64,000 nt of DNA from Desulfovibrio sp. MES5 (GTDB lineage Bacteria > Desulfobacterota > Desulfovibrionia > Desulfovibrionales > Desulfovibrionaceae): the NCBI RefSeq assembly GCF_002237645.1, contig NZ_MJUZ01000022.1, positions 124,001-188,000 of the forward strand, written 5' to 3'. The position numbers and the translations under genes are program-made. Numbering within the stretch: position 1 is the stretch's first letter; each line of letters begins with the position of its first letter. Shown here one piece after another: positions 25,903 to 34,028 of the stretch. Below the pieces are notes generated by a model that saw only the letters and a program-made list of their open reading frames with translations, made no database searches and was not told where the DNA came from.

Positions 25903-27210
25903 ATGCCGCGTTTTCACCTGGTTTCCCTCTTTCCCGAATTTTTCCAGTCGCCTCTGTCCACAGCCCTTATGGGGCGTGCGCGGGAAGCTGGACTTGTGGA
26001 TTTTTCTTTTCACGATCCCCGCGAGTTCAGCACCAGCAAACACCGGCATGTGGACGACCGCCCCTACGGCGGCGGGCCCGGCATGGTCATGCAGGGCGAA
26101 CCACTGGCTGCGGCGCTGCGCTCCATCGGGCAGCCGGGGCGCATCCTGCTCATGACGCCCGGCGGCCGCCCGCTGACGCAGAGCATGGCTGCCGAACTTG
26201 CGCGGGAAGAAGACCTGACCATTGTCTGCGGTCGGTATGAGGGCATTGACGCCCGCCTGCTGGATATTTTTTCCATTGAACCCGTGAGCGTGGGGGATGT
26301 GGTGCTCAACGGCGGCGAAACGGCGGCTCTGGCTGTCATTGAGGCTGTTTCGCGCCTTATGCCCGGCTTTATGGGCAAGGAAGAATCCGGCGAGGACGAA
26401 AGTTTTTCACACGGCCTTCTGGAATACCCGCACTACACCCGTCCAGAAGTTCTGGAAGGCCTGCCCGTGCCCGAAGTGCTGCGCCGCGGCGATCATGCGC
26501 GTATCGAGCAGTGGCGGCGGCGGCAGTCCGTGCTGGCCACATTGCGCATGCGGCCTGACCTGCTGGACTCTGCCCCGCTGACAAAAGAGGACGTGCTGAC
26601 ACTGGCCGAAGCCCCGCGCGAAAGGCCGGGCCGCAACCTTTCTTTCTGCCTTGTGCACTATCCGGTGCAGCTTGATGCAAAAAAATCCGGCGCTTCCTCT
26701 TTGACAAATCTCGACATACACGATATAGCCCGAATTTCCCGCAGCTATGCAATGGGTTCTTTCCATGTGGTGACCCCCTTGCAAGACCAACTACGGGTGC
26801 TGGATGAAATTTTGCGCCACTGGACGCGGGGTCCGGGCGGTTCAGGCAATGCCGACCGTGCGCAGGCTCTCGGTCTGGTTTGCCCCGCAACCTCTCTGGA
26901 CGAGGCCGTGGCGCATATGACCGCACGGCACGGCGTCCGGCCCAGACTGGTGGCAAGTTCCGCCGTTTGGCCCGGCAAAAATACAGGGCAGGCCCACACG
27001 GGCCCGCTTATGACGCCGCAGGAAGTGCGACACTGGTGCAGCCAGGGGCCGGTCATGCTTTGTCTCGGCACTGCGAAGGGGCTTGCCCCCGAAGTGCTGG
27101 AGCAATGTGACGGCCTGATTCGCCCTGTGCGGTTTTTAGGGTATAATCACCTTTCGGTGCGCAGCGCAGCCGCTATTCTGGCAGACAGAATTTTAGGCGA
27201 TTACAGCTGA
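25903..27210 (+). CDS. trmD: tRNA (guanine37-N1)-methyltransferase TrmD fused to a second SPOUT-type domain
   Basis: Residues 1-240 are TrmD (MPRFHLVSLFPEFF; knotted SAM site with GRYEGID and SIEPVSVGDVVLNGGE core IEPVSVGDVVLNGGE). TrmD methylates G37 of tRNAs to prevent frameshifting. Residues about 245-435 form an additional domain like the free-standing SAM-dependent RNA methyltransferases of the TM1570/Methyltrn_RNA_4 type (LVHYPVQLDAKK, FLGYNHLSVRSAAAI). The fused form is about 190 residues longer than E. coli TrmD. The ribosome site is weak. It heads trmD-rplS-rnhB-yraN-rsmI but is separated from its usual upstream neighbour rimM (see findings). Confidence 0.93.
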   Translation: MPRFHLVSLFPEFFQSPLSTALMGRAREAGLVDFSFHDPREFSTSKHRHVDDRPYGGGPGMVMQGEPLAAALRSIGQPGRILLMTPGGRPLTQSMAAELAREEDLTIVCGRYEGIDARLLDIFSIEPVSVGDVVLNGGETAALAVIEAVSRLMPGFMGKEESGEDESFSHGLLEYPHYTRPEVLEGLPVPEVLRRGDHARIEQWRRRQSVLATLRMRPDLLDSAPLTKEDVLTLAEAPRERPGRNLSFCLVHYPVQLDAKKSGASSLTNLDIHDIARISRSYAMGSFHVVTPLQDQLRVLDEILRHWTRGPGGSGNADRAQALGLVCPATSLDEAVAHMTARHGVRPRLVASSAVWPGKNTGQAHTGPLMTPQEVRHWCSQGPVMLCLGTAKGLAPEVLEQCDGLIRPVRFLGYNHLSVRSAAAILADRILGDYS

Positions 27211-27287
27211 CAAAACAGGCGGCCTGAACGCATCGGCGCCGCTACGCAACGACGCAACAATCCGCCCGGATTTGCAAGGAGTTCACG

Positions 27288-27635
27288 ATGGATATCATCA
27301 AAAAAATCGAACGGGAAAACATGCGCATGGATGTACCCGCGTTTCGCTCCGGCGACACGGTGAAAGTACACCTGCGTATCGTGGAAGGCGAAAAACAGCG
27401 CATCCAGGTTTTCCAGGGCAACGTCATCCGCATCAAACGCGGCACCACCAATGCCACCTTCACGGTGCGCAAGGTTTCTGACGGCGTGGGTGTGGAACGC
27501 ATCTTCCCCATCAACTCGCCCTTCATCGACCGCGTGGAACTGGTCACCCAGGGCCGCGTGCGCCGCAGCCGTCTGTACTACCTGCGCGCCCTCAAGGGCA
27601 AAGCGGCGCGTATCAAGCCGCGTGGCCGCTTCTGA
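27288..27635 (+). CDS. rplS: 50S ribosomal protein L19
   Basis: This 115-residue protein is full-length L19, which lies at the interface of the ribosomal subunits. The family signature is visible as [20 protein letters not shown] in its core [19 protein letters not shown] precedes the ATG. It follows trmD by 77 bp in the conserved order. Confidence 0.97.
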   Translation: MDIIKKIERENMRMDVPAFRSGDTVKVHLRIVEGEKQRIQVFQGNVIRIKRGTTNATFTVRKVSDGVGVERIFPINSPFIDRVELVTQGRVRRSRLYYLRALKGKAARIKPRGRF

Positions 27636-27751
27636 TAGCCTGCTGAGGCATCGGAACACACACAGCGCCTTTTTGACGGCGCGCCGTGAGATGGCGGGCA
27701 ACCGCGCTCATGGCGCGCCTCTTGCGCGTTTATTGCCGGAGTTGACAGAGT

Positions 27752-27906
27752 TAGGGAAGCACTGATTAAAGAGCCTCCTGGAAACGCGAATTATTTCTTT
27801 TGGCAAGGCGCGATCTTTTTTTGAAGCAGGAGTGGACTCTTCCGTCCTCGACTGTTTCAAAAAAAGTGAAGCAACGCCGCCAAACGGAATAACTCAGCGC
27901 TTCCTT
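27752..27906. repeat. MITE-like element R5
   Basis: The ends GGGAAGCACTGA and TCAGCGCTTCCT are inverted, and the similarity of the two halves continues inward for about 50 bp (TTTTGGCAAGGCGCG... against the complement of the right half, both reaching a TTTTTTTGAA tract). The whole 155 bp can fold back on itself. It directly abuts element R2 copy 2. Confidence 0.6.
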
Positions 27907-28081
27907 AGAGCAATTTACCTTTGAAAAAGTGTACCTGCGCTAATGCTGCACGAAAGTGCAGCGCGCCACAGCGTGGCGTGGATTCAGCCGAGCTTTAGCC
28001 GTTGCGGCGAAGGAAGTTACGGGGGAAGCTCTACTACATGAAAACTTTGAAATGTGAAGCAGTTCAAAGTTAATCTGCTCC
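27906..28081. repeat. MITE-like element R2, copy 2
   Basis: It matches the complement of 199-351 along its whole length, from TTAGAGCA through CTTTGAAAAAGTGTA, GCTGCACGAAAGTGCAGC and GTGGATTCAGCCGA to CAAAGTTAATCTGCTC. It has a short insertion near the second hairpin. It ends 12 bp before the rnhB start codon, so it now forms that gene's leader. Confidence 0.75.
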
Positions 28082-28093
28082 AGGAGACCATGC

Positions 28094-28807
28094 GTGAAAA
28101 AGCCCTCCTCCCGCCCATCGTGCCAGCCTGATCTTCAGGGCAGTCTGCTTTTTGCAGCAGGCAGCCCCAATGATCCCAGCGTCACGGCGGGAGTGGATGA
28201 AGCCGGACGCGGCTGCCTTGCGGGGCCGGTGGTGGCCGGTGCCGTCATCCTGCCCGCAAGCTTTGACCTGCCCGGCCTTACGGATTCCAAGGCCTGCACA
28301 GCCAGGCAGCGCGATATCCTGGCTCCGCGCATCAAGGCCTGTGCCGTAAGCTGGGGGCTCGGCATCGTCTGGCCGCGCCGCATTGATGCCATCAATATCC
28401 TTCAGGCCACTTTTGTGGCCATGAGCCTGGCAATACGCCACCTGCGCGCAACACCGGCCCTTCTGCTCATTGACGGCGACAAAACCGTGCCCGACCACGT
28501 TCTGGCGCACCTGTGGAGCCTGGGGCACGCGGGTACGCCGCCGAGACAGCGCGCCATCATACACGGCGACGCCACAGAACCCGCCATCTCAGCCGCGTCC
28601 ATTCTGGCCAAAACCTGCCGCGACAGGCTCATGACCAGCCTTGACAAACGCTGGCCCGGCTACGGTTTCGGCGTGCACAAGGGCTACGGCACCAAGGAGC
28701 ATTACGAGGCGCTGCGCCGCCTTGGCCCCTGCCCGCAGCACCGGCTGACGTTCCGGGGCGTGTGCGAGGAAAAATCCGCTGCCGTGCGGCAGGGCAGCTT
28801 GCTGTGA
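28094..28807 (+). CDS. rnhB: Ribonuclease HII
   Basis: The GTG at 28094 has GGAG seven bases upstream and gives 237 residues. The catalytic motif [19 protein letters not shown] (D and E of DEAGRG) is near residue 35, with further acidic residues in LLIDGDK and in [11 protein letters not shown]. It cleaves the RNA strand of RNA-DNA hybrids, including single ribonucleotides in DNA. It overlaps yraN as GTGA. The two MITE-like elements between rplS and rnhB may have separated it from the ribosomal part of the operon. Confidence 0.95.
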   Translation: MKKPSSRPSCQPDLQGSLLFAAGSPNDPSVTAGVDEAGRGCLAGPVVAGAVILPASFDLPGLTDSKACTARQRDILAPRIKACAVSWGLGIVWPRRIDAINILQATFVAMSLAIRHLRATPALLLIDGDKTVPDHVLAHLWSLGHAGTPPRQRAIIHGDATEPAISAASILAKTCRDRLMTSLDKRWPGYGFGVHKGYGTKEHYEALRRLGPCPQHRLTFRGVCEEKSAAVRQGSLL

Positions 28808-29310
28808 ACCTGCGCCGCCTGTTGCCGGAGCTTTTTGACAAAATGACCGGCAAGAAGCACTCTGCTCGTGAAGACGGCCAGTGCAAAGGCGCTGACAAAA
28901 AAACCGACACAGCCGCGCACCTGCTTCTGGGCAAAGAAGGAGAGGACGCCGCGACGACCCTGCTGACCCGCAAGGGTTACGCCATACTTGACCGTAACTG
29001 GCGTCAGGCCCGCCTGGAACTGGACATCGTCTGCCGTGACGGCGACACCATTGTTTTTGTTGAAGTGAAAACGCGCGGCAGCGACAACCACGGCGGCCCC
29101 ATCCATGCTCTGGGCATCGCAAAGCAGCGCACCCTCTGCCGCGCGGCCCGCGCGTGGCTGTCGGCCCACGAGGCATGGGAACAGCCCTGCCGTTTTGATG
29201 TCATCTGCGCCCTGCGCGATGGCTCTACCCTGCACCTGGAGCATTTTTGCCATGCCTTTGACTGCCCCCCGGCTCTGGATAGTAGCCACGCCTCTTGGCA
29301 ACCCTGGTGA
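28804..29310 (+). CDS. yraN: YraN (UPF0102) family endonuclease-like protein
   Basis: The start is taken as GTG at 28804, overlapping the rnhB stop (GTGA), giving 168 residues. The restriction-endonuclease-like core is visible as [35 protein letters not shown] (catalytic-type E...D...EVK in ELDIV and VEVK). YraN proteins accompany rnhB in many bacteria and are thought to act on nucleic acid, but their role is not established. Its last 59 bases overlap rsmI in another frame. Confidence 0.85.
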   Translation: MNLRRLLPELFDKMTGKKHSAREDGQCKGADKKTDTAAHLLLGKEGEDAATTLLTRKGYAILDRNWRQARLELDIVCRDGDTIVFVEVKTRGSDNHGGPIHALGIAKQRTLCRAARAWLSAHEAWEQPCRFDVICALRDGSTLHLEHFCHAFDCPPALDSSHASWQPW

Positions 29311-30112
29311 TCTCTCGCCCAGGGCACGCGCCGTATTGACCGAAGCCGACCTTGTGCTTGCGGAAGATACGCGCCGCACGGCCCGCCTTTTTCGTGACTG
29401 CGGCATTGAAGCGCGCCGCCTTTTGAGCTTCCACGACCACAATGAGGCCGAGCGGCAGGAACATGTGCTGCGCGCCCTGCGCGAAGGCCAGAGTGTGGCC
29501 CTTGTTTCCGACGCGGGCACGCCGCTCTTGGCCGACCCCGGCTACCGCCTTGTACGCGCCTGCCGCAAGGAAGGCTTGCCTGTTTCTCCCCTGCCTGGCC
29601 CCTCAGCGCCTGTTGCGGCCCTTTCCGCTGCGGGCCTGCCGCCCCTGCCGCACAGCTTTCTGGGCTTTCTGCCGCGTGACGCTTCGGGACGCGACGCCCT
29701 GTTTGCCGCATTTGCTCATGTGCCCGGCTCCCTCATTTTTTTTGAGCGCAAGGACCGTCTCAAGGAAAGCCTGGCCCGGGCAGCCAAACTGCTGGGCCCG
29801 CGCGAGGCGGCGGTTTGCCGTGAATTGACCAAGGAGCATGAGGAATTTATACTCATCAGGCTGGAAAACAGCGAAGACCTGCCCGACGACCTGCTTGGCG
29901 AAATTACTGTTATCATCGGTCCGCCGGAGCAGGTAAGCCGCAGCCCTGAGAACGAGGTTCTGGCCCTGCTGCGGCAGGAACTGGAAGCGGGCGGCCCGGA
30001 GGGCAAGCCCCGGCAGGTGGCCCGCAGGGTTCAGGATATGGTGCGCGGCTGGAGCGGCAAAGAAATATACGCTCTGCTCACGGCCGATACAGACTCCCAA
30101 CGCAACCTCTAA
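29252..30112 (+). CDS. rsmI: 16S rRNA (cytidine1402-2'-O)-methyltransferase RsmI
   Basis: The ATG at 29252 lies inside the end of yraN and has GGAG ten bases upstream; the protein then has 286 residues, the usual size. The tetrapyrrole-methylase fold shows [30 protein letters not shown] and VALVSDAGTPLLADPGYRLV core SDAGTPLLADPG. RsmI methylates the ribose of C1402 in the decoding centre of 16S rRNA. Confidence 0.94.
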   Translation: MPLTAPRLWIVATPLGNPGDLSPRARAVLTEADLVLAEDTRRTARLFRDCGIEARRLLSFHDHNEAERQEHVLRALREGQSVALVSDAGTPLLADPGYRLVRACRKEGLPVSPLPGPSAPVAALSAAGLPPLPHSFLGFLPRDASGRDALFAAFAHVPGSLIFFERKDRLKESLARAAKLLGPREAAVCRELTKEHEEFILIRLENSEDLPDDLLGEITVIIGPPEQVSRSPENEVLALLRQELEAGGPEGKPRQVARRVQDMVRGWSGKEIYALLTADTDSQRNL

Positions 30113-30233
30113 CCACCGCAACGCCGCCGTGCGTCCGTTCATCTGCCGCCGGGCGGCAGACGTCAGGGACGCCCTTACGGCTTTGGGCGAAGTCCACGGT
30201 AAACCCCGGACTTCATGCGGGCAGGACGCACTG

Positions 30234-30983
30234 ATGTATCCCACACTCGTCGCACTCAACTGCCTTGGCCGCACATGCTGCATCAATGCGGCCACCACGG
30301 CCAGAGGCATGCAGCAGGTGGGGCTGCTCTTTGTGCTGAGTCCCGCCCTGTGCTGGTTGTATCCTGAAGGCGCGGCCCGCGCCCGGGCCTTTGCCCGCTA
30401 TGGCGGGCACAGCAACACCCACCCCTTCATGATCCCGCTTTTTGTGGGCATTCTGCTGGCGCTGGAAGAAGAAATAGCCAAGGGCACGCTTCCTGAATCC
30501 GCCGTAAGCTCTGTTCGCGAAACCCTGGCCACCACGCTTTCTGCCCTGGGCGATTCCTTTTTCAGCGGCACCTTGCTGCCCCTGTGGGCGCTTGTGAGCG
30601 TGGCGCTTCTGCTTTCGGGCCATATAGCCCTGGCAGGGTTCCTGGCTGTGGGATTTTTTTTCGCCCTGCTGCTTTTCAGGGCGGGCAGCTTTTTTTCAGG
30701 CCTGCGCCACGGCATGCCGGTGCTGGCACGCCTGAGACGCCTCAACCTCATCAACTGGGTGGACAGGCTCAAGATGGTCAACGCGGTGCTGGTGGCCCTG
30801 GTCATCTGGCACCTGCCCATGAGCCGTCTGAAGCCCTTTCCGTGGGACGTTTACCTGTTGGGCGCGCTGGCGGTACTGGGCGCATCCTGGCTTGTGGCGC
30901 GGCTCCGGCTGCCGCGCATACTGCTGTGGGCCATGACGCTTGGGGCGTTGATTCTCATGGACGTTGACCTCATAGGTATGTAG
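30234..30983 (+). CDS. PTS mannose/fructose/sorbose-family component EIID
   Basis: The ATG at 30234 has AGGA eight bases upstream and gives 249 residues; upstream codons to 30129 are Arg-rich and unlikely to be translated. Family features are the N-terminal NCLGRTCCINAATTARGMQQVGLLF (core INAATTARGMQQVG), YGGHSNTHPFMIPLFVGILL core GHSNTHPF, and four or so C-terminal membrane segments. EIID works with EIIC as the sugar channel; no EIIA, EIIB or EIIC is nearby. It is followed by HPr and enzyme I. Confidence 0.85.
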   Translation: MYPTLVALNCLGRTCCINAATTARGMQQVGLLFVLSPALCWLYPEGAARARAFARYGGHSNTHPFMIPLFVGILLALEEEIAKGTLPESAVSSVRETLATTLSALGDSFFSGTLLPLWALVSVALLLSGHIALAGFLAVGFFFALLLFRAGSFFSGLRHGMPVLARLRRLNLINWVDRLKMVNAVLVALVIWHLPMSRLKPFPWDVYLLGALAVLGASWLVARLRLPRILLWAMTLGALILMDVDLIGM

Positions 30984-31098
30984 TATGTCCCCGACTGCCA
31001 GCAGGCACAGCAGGGCTGGCAGAAGGTCGAGGCAGACATTCGGCGCCGCCGCGCCATATACGGCCCCAACCGCCCTGACATTGTTAAAAGGTGAGGAA

Positions 31099-31389
31099 AT
31101 GGAAGAGACCATTGAAGAAACGTCACGCGGGCTGGAAATGCGGCTTTGCCTTAATTTGCGCAATGGCCTTCACGCCAGGCCCGCAGCACGACTGGCCCAG
31201 GAAGCCCAGCGCTATTCGTCGGCCATTCAGCTCATCAGCGATACCGGCGAGGTTGACGCCAAAAGCATGCTTGACGTTCTTTCACTTGCCCCGCCCTTCA
31301 ACGCGGAACTGACTCTTCTGGCTCAGGGGCATGACGCCCGCGAGGCCCTTTGCGGCCTGGCCCGTCTTCTCAGCACCATGCAGGATTGA
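31099..31389 (+). CDS. ptsH: Phosphocarrier protein HPr
   Basis: With the ATG at 31099 (AAGGTGAGG just upstream) the protein has 96 residues. The active-site His is in GLHARPAARLAQEA; the regulatory-Ser region is AKSMLDVLSLAPPF. The sequence after it (NAELTLLAQGHDAREAL) is standard HPr. It passes phosphate from enzyme I to PTS EIIA domains. The stop codon is one base before the ptsI start. Confidence 0.92.
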   Translation: MEETIEETSRGLEMRLCLNLRNGLHARPAARLAQEAQRYSSAIQLISDTGEVDAKSMLDVLSLAPPFNAELTLLAQGHDAREALCGLARLLSTMQD

Positions 31390-31390
31390 T

Positions 31391-33163
31391 ATGGCCCGCG
31401 CGGTACTTTTTGGCACTCCAGTTTCTCCCGGCATAGCCATTGGCCGGGTGCGCTTCATGCACAAGCTGCGGCAGGATGAGGAGCGGCGCATCACGCCCGC
31501 TGAAGTGGAGGCCGAGCAGGCCGCCCTGCGCCTTGCGGCTGAAAACGTGCGCGTTTCGCTGCAAAACACCATGGACAACGTGCCAGAGGATCTGGCCGAA
31601 TACCGTGAGGTTATTGCCGCGCAGATGGAAATGGCCCGCGACGCCAAACTGCTCAACACCGCCTCCGCGCGCATCGAGCAAAAGCTCATTGCCGCGCCCT
31701 GGGCCTTGCGCCTGACGGTCGATGAGCTGTGCGCCCTGTTCCGGGGCATGGACGACCCCTATCTGCGCGACCGCGCGCAGGATATCCGCGCTGTGGGTTT
31801 ACGCCTGCGCGAGAGCCTTTCCACTGGCCCTTCCGAAACACGGGGCGCCGATGAACCGGGCGTGCTGGTGGCCGAAGACCTTTCTCCCGCCGATGTTATG
31901 GAGCTGAACCTGGACTGCGTGCTGGGCATCCTGACCACCGAGGGCGGCCCCACCTCGCACACGGCCATCCTTTCGCGCAGCCTGCGCATCCCCTGCCTTT
32001 CCAGCGTTACCGGCCTTGTGACCGTGGCCCGGGAAAACGAGCAGGTCATTATTGACGGTCTTGGCGGCTGCGTGCTGCTGGACCCGGATGAGGCGGACAT
32101 TGCCCGTTATGAGGCCCGCCGCCTTGAATACACCGGATGGGAAGAATTCACGCTCAAGACGGCCCGTTGGCCCGCTGAAATGTGTGATGGCGTGCGTGTG
32201 GTGGTTCAGGCCAATCTGGAAAGCAGCGAGGAGCTTGCGGCAGTGCCGTGCAGCGGAGCCGACGGCGTGGGTCTGTACCGCACGGAGTTTGCCTATCTCA
32301 AAGGCCGCCTGCCAGACGAAGATGAGCTGCTGGCCGAATACGCCCTTGTGGCCCAGAAAATTTCACCGGAGCGCGTTGTTTTTCGTACCCTTGACGTGGG
32401 CGCGGACAAGATGCTGCATGCCCAGGCGGCCCTCAAGGAACCCAACCCGGCCCTGGGCTTGCGCGGCATACGCTTTTGCCTGCGCCATCAGGGAATTTTT
32501 CGCACGCAGTTGCGGGCGCTCATGCGCGCAGGGGTGCACGGCAACGTGGCCATCATGCTGCCGATGGTTTCCGGCATGGACGAAGTACAGCAGGTGCGCC
32601 GCATCATGCAGGAAATGCATCAGGAACTCAGCGCCCAGAACCTGCAGCACGCGCCCGAACTGCCCCTTGGCGTCATGATAGAAACTCCTGCGGCGGCCCT
32701 CATCTGCGACGCCTTGGCCAGAGAATGCGATTTTTTCAGTATTGGCACAAACGATCTCATACATTATATTATGGGAATAGACCGCAACAACCGCCATGTG
32801 GCGTATCTCAATGAACCCTTGCATCCCGCCGTTGTGCGCTCGCTCAAGCATATTGTTGACGCCGCACACCGCGAAGGCATAGGAGTTTCCGTTTGTGGCG
32901 AACTGGCTTCCGATCCGCTGGGCATGGCCCTGCTGCTGGGCATGGGGGTAGACACCATATCCGCTGCTCCACGCTTTGTGCCAGGCCTGAAACACCTTAT
33001 CCGCCAGCTTAACGCCGAAACCTGCGTGGAACTGGCCCACAGCGTGCTCATGAGCACGGATGTGGCCGCCTCCCGCCGCATGGTTCGTGAACAGTTGCAT
33101 CAATCCCTTGGGCCTGAACTGGCCTTTCACACCACCAGCCTTTTGATCCACAGCCAGCCATGA
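31391..33163 (+). CDS. ptsI: Phosphoenolpyruvate-protein phosphotransferase (PTS enzyme I)
   Basis: The ATG at 31391 gives 590 residues, typical for enzyme I. The N-terminal part contains the HPr-binding helices and the phosphohistidine loop GGPTSHTAILSRSLRIPC. The C-terminal barrel carries the PEP site (VGLYRTEF, the Cys loop in GVSVCGELASDP). It starts the PTS chain by taking phosphate from PEP. It follows ptsH and ends in an ATGA overlap with smpB. Confidence 0.96.
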   Translation: MARAVLFGTPVSPGIAIGRVRFMHKLRQDEERRITPAEVEAEQAALRLAAENVRVSLQNTMDNVPEDLAEYREVIAAQMEMARDAKLLNTASARIEQKLIAAPWALRLTVDELCALFRGMDDPYLRDRAQDIRAVGLRLRESLSTGPSETRGADEPGVLVAEDLSPADVMELNLDCVLGILTTEGGPTSHTAILSRSLRIPCLSSVTGLVTVARENEQVIIDGLGGCVLLDPDEADIARYEARRLEYTGWEEFTLKTARWPAEMCDGVRVVVQANLESSEELAAVPCSGADGVGLYRTEFAYLKGRLPDEDELLAEYALVAQKISPERVVFRTLDVGADKMLHAQAALKEPNPALGLRGIRFCLRHQGIFRTQLRALMRAGVHGNVAIMLPMVSGMDEVQQVRRIMQEMHQELSAQNLQHAPELPLGVMIETPAAALICDALARECDFFSIGTNDLIHYIMGIDRNNRHVAYLNEPLHPAVVRSLKHIVDAAHREGIGVSVCGELASDPLGMALLLGMGVDTISAAPRFVPGLKHLIRQLNAETCVELAHSVLMSTDVAASRRMVREQLHQSLGPELAFHTTSLLIHSQP

Positions 33164-33615
33164 GCCAAAAAACATCGCCTTCCACCATCGCCGTCAATAA
33201 AAAGGCCCGCCACCTCTACGAACTTTCCGAGTTTACCGAGGCGGGCATTGTGCTTACCGGCCCAGAAGTCAAAAGCATCCGCGCGGGCAAGGTCAACTTC
33301 ATCGACAGCTATGTTGACTTTCGCAAGGGCGAAGCCTGGCTTGTCTCGCTGCATGTGGCCCCATACTCCAATGCGGGCTACGCCCCGCAGGAGCCCGAGC
33401 GCGCCCGAAAGCTCCTGCTGCACCAGCGCGAAATCGCCAAACTGGCCGGGCTTGTGGCCCAAAAGGGCCTTACGGTCGTGCCCGTGCGCCTGTATCTCAA
33501 GCGGGGCAAGATCAAGGTGGAACTGGCCGTTGGCCGGGGCAAAAAGCTGCACGATCATCGTGAAAGCCTTAAAAAACGCGCTGAAGAAAGGGATCTGGCC
33601 CGCGAACTGGCCTAG
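33160..33615 (+). CDS. smpB: SsrA-binding protein SmpB
   Basis: This 151-residue protein is full-length SmpB, the partner of tmRNA in rescuing stalled ribosomes. Motifs are NKKARHLYELSEFTEAGIVL core NKKARHLYEL, TGPEVKSIRAGKVNF, and the basic C-terminal tail (DHRESLKKRAEERDLARELA core HRESLKKRAEERD). It overlaps ptsI by four bases. The tmRNA gene is not in the 260 bp that follow. Confidence 0.96.
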   Translation: MSQKTSPSTIAVNKKARHLYELSEFTEAGIVLTGPEVKSIRAGKVNFIDSYVDFRKGEAWLVSLHVAPYSNAGYAPQEPERARKLLLHQREIAKLAGLVAQKGLTVVPVRLYLKRGKIKVELAVGRGKKLHDHRESLKKRAEERDLARELA

Positions 33616-34028
33616 TTTTTCAGGGGCAGCATCCCCCTGCGCGTAGACATTTTGACGTTTGCAAGCCGCTCGCTTTGGCGCGTAACCACGCAGCCAGCCA
33701 GCGCTTACGTCTTTACGGCAAAGGCCTGCCCTCGCGCCGCCGGAGCAATGGCAAAGCGCCATTGCCCGCAAAAAGATAGTTCAGCCCCATTGATATCACC
33801 GATGCGTGATACGCCACGCCGCCGCTTTGGCAGGACGGGCACGCCCCAGGAACTCCCGCCATCGGCGGGGTCGCCGGCGTGTTTGCTGCGCTCATGACGC
33901 AGGCCAGACAAGATGAAGGCTGGCGTTTTGCAGGACAGAGGCGCGCATACCGCTGGCGCGACCAACTCAGAACACGTCTGACCCGCCGCCCCCAACCGGA
34001 CGGAGGTTTTCCACGGGCACGAAAAAGC

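Noticed and set aside
33616-33878. Possible tmRNA gene next to smpB
   Set aside because: No tag-peptide reading frame and no tRNA-like ends are visible in this gap.
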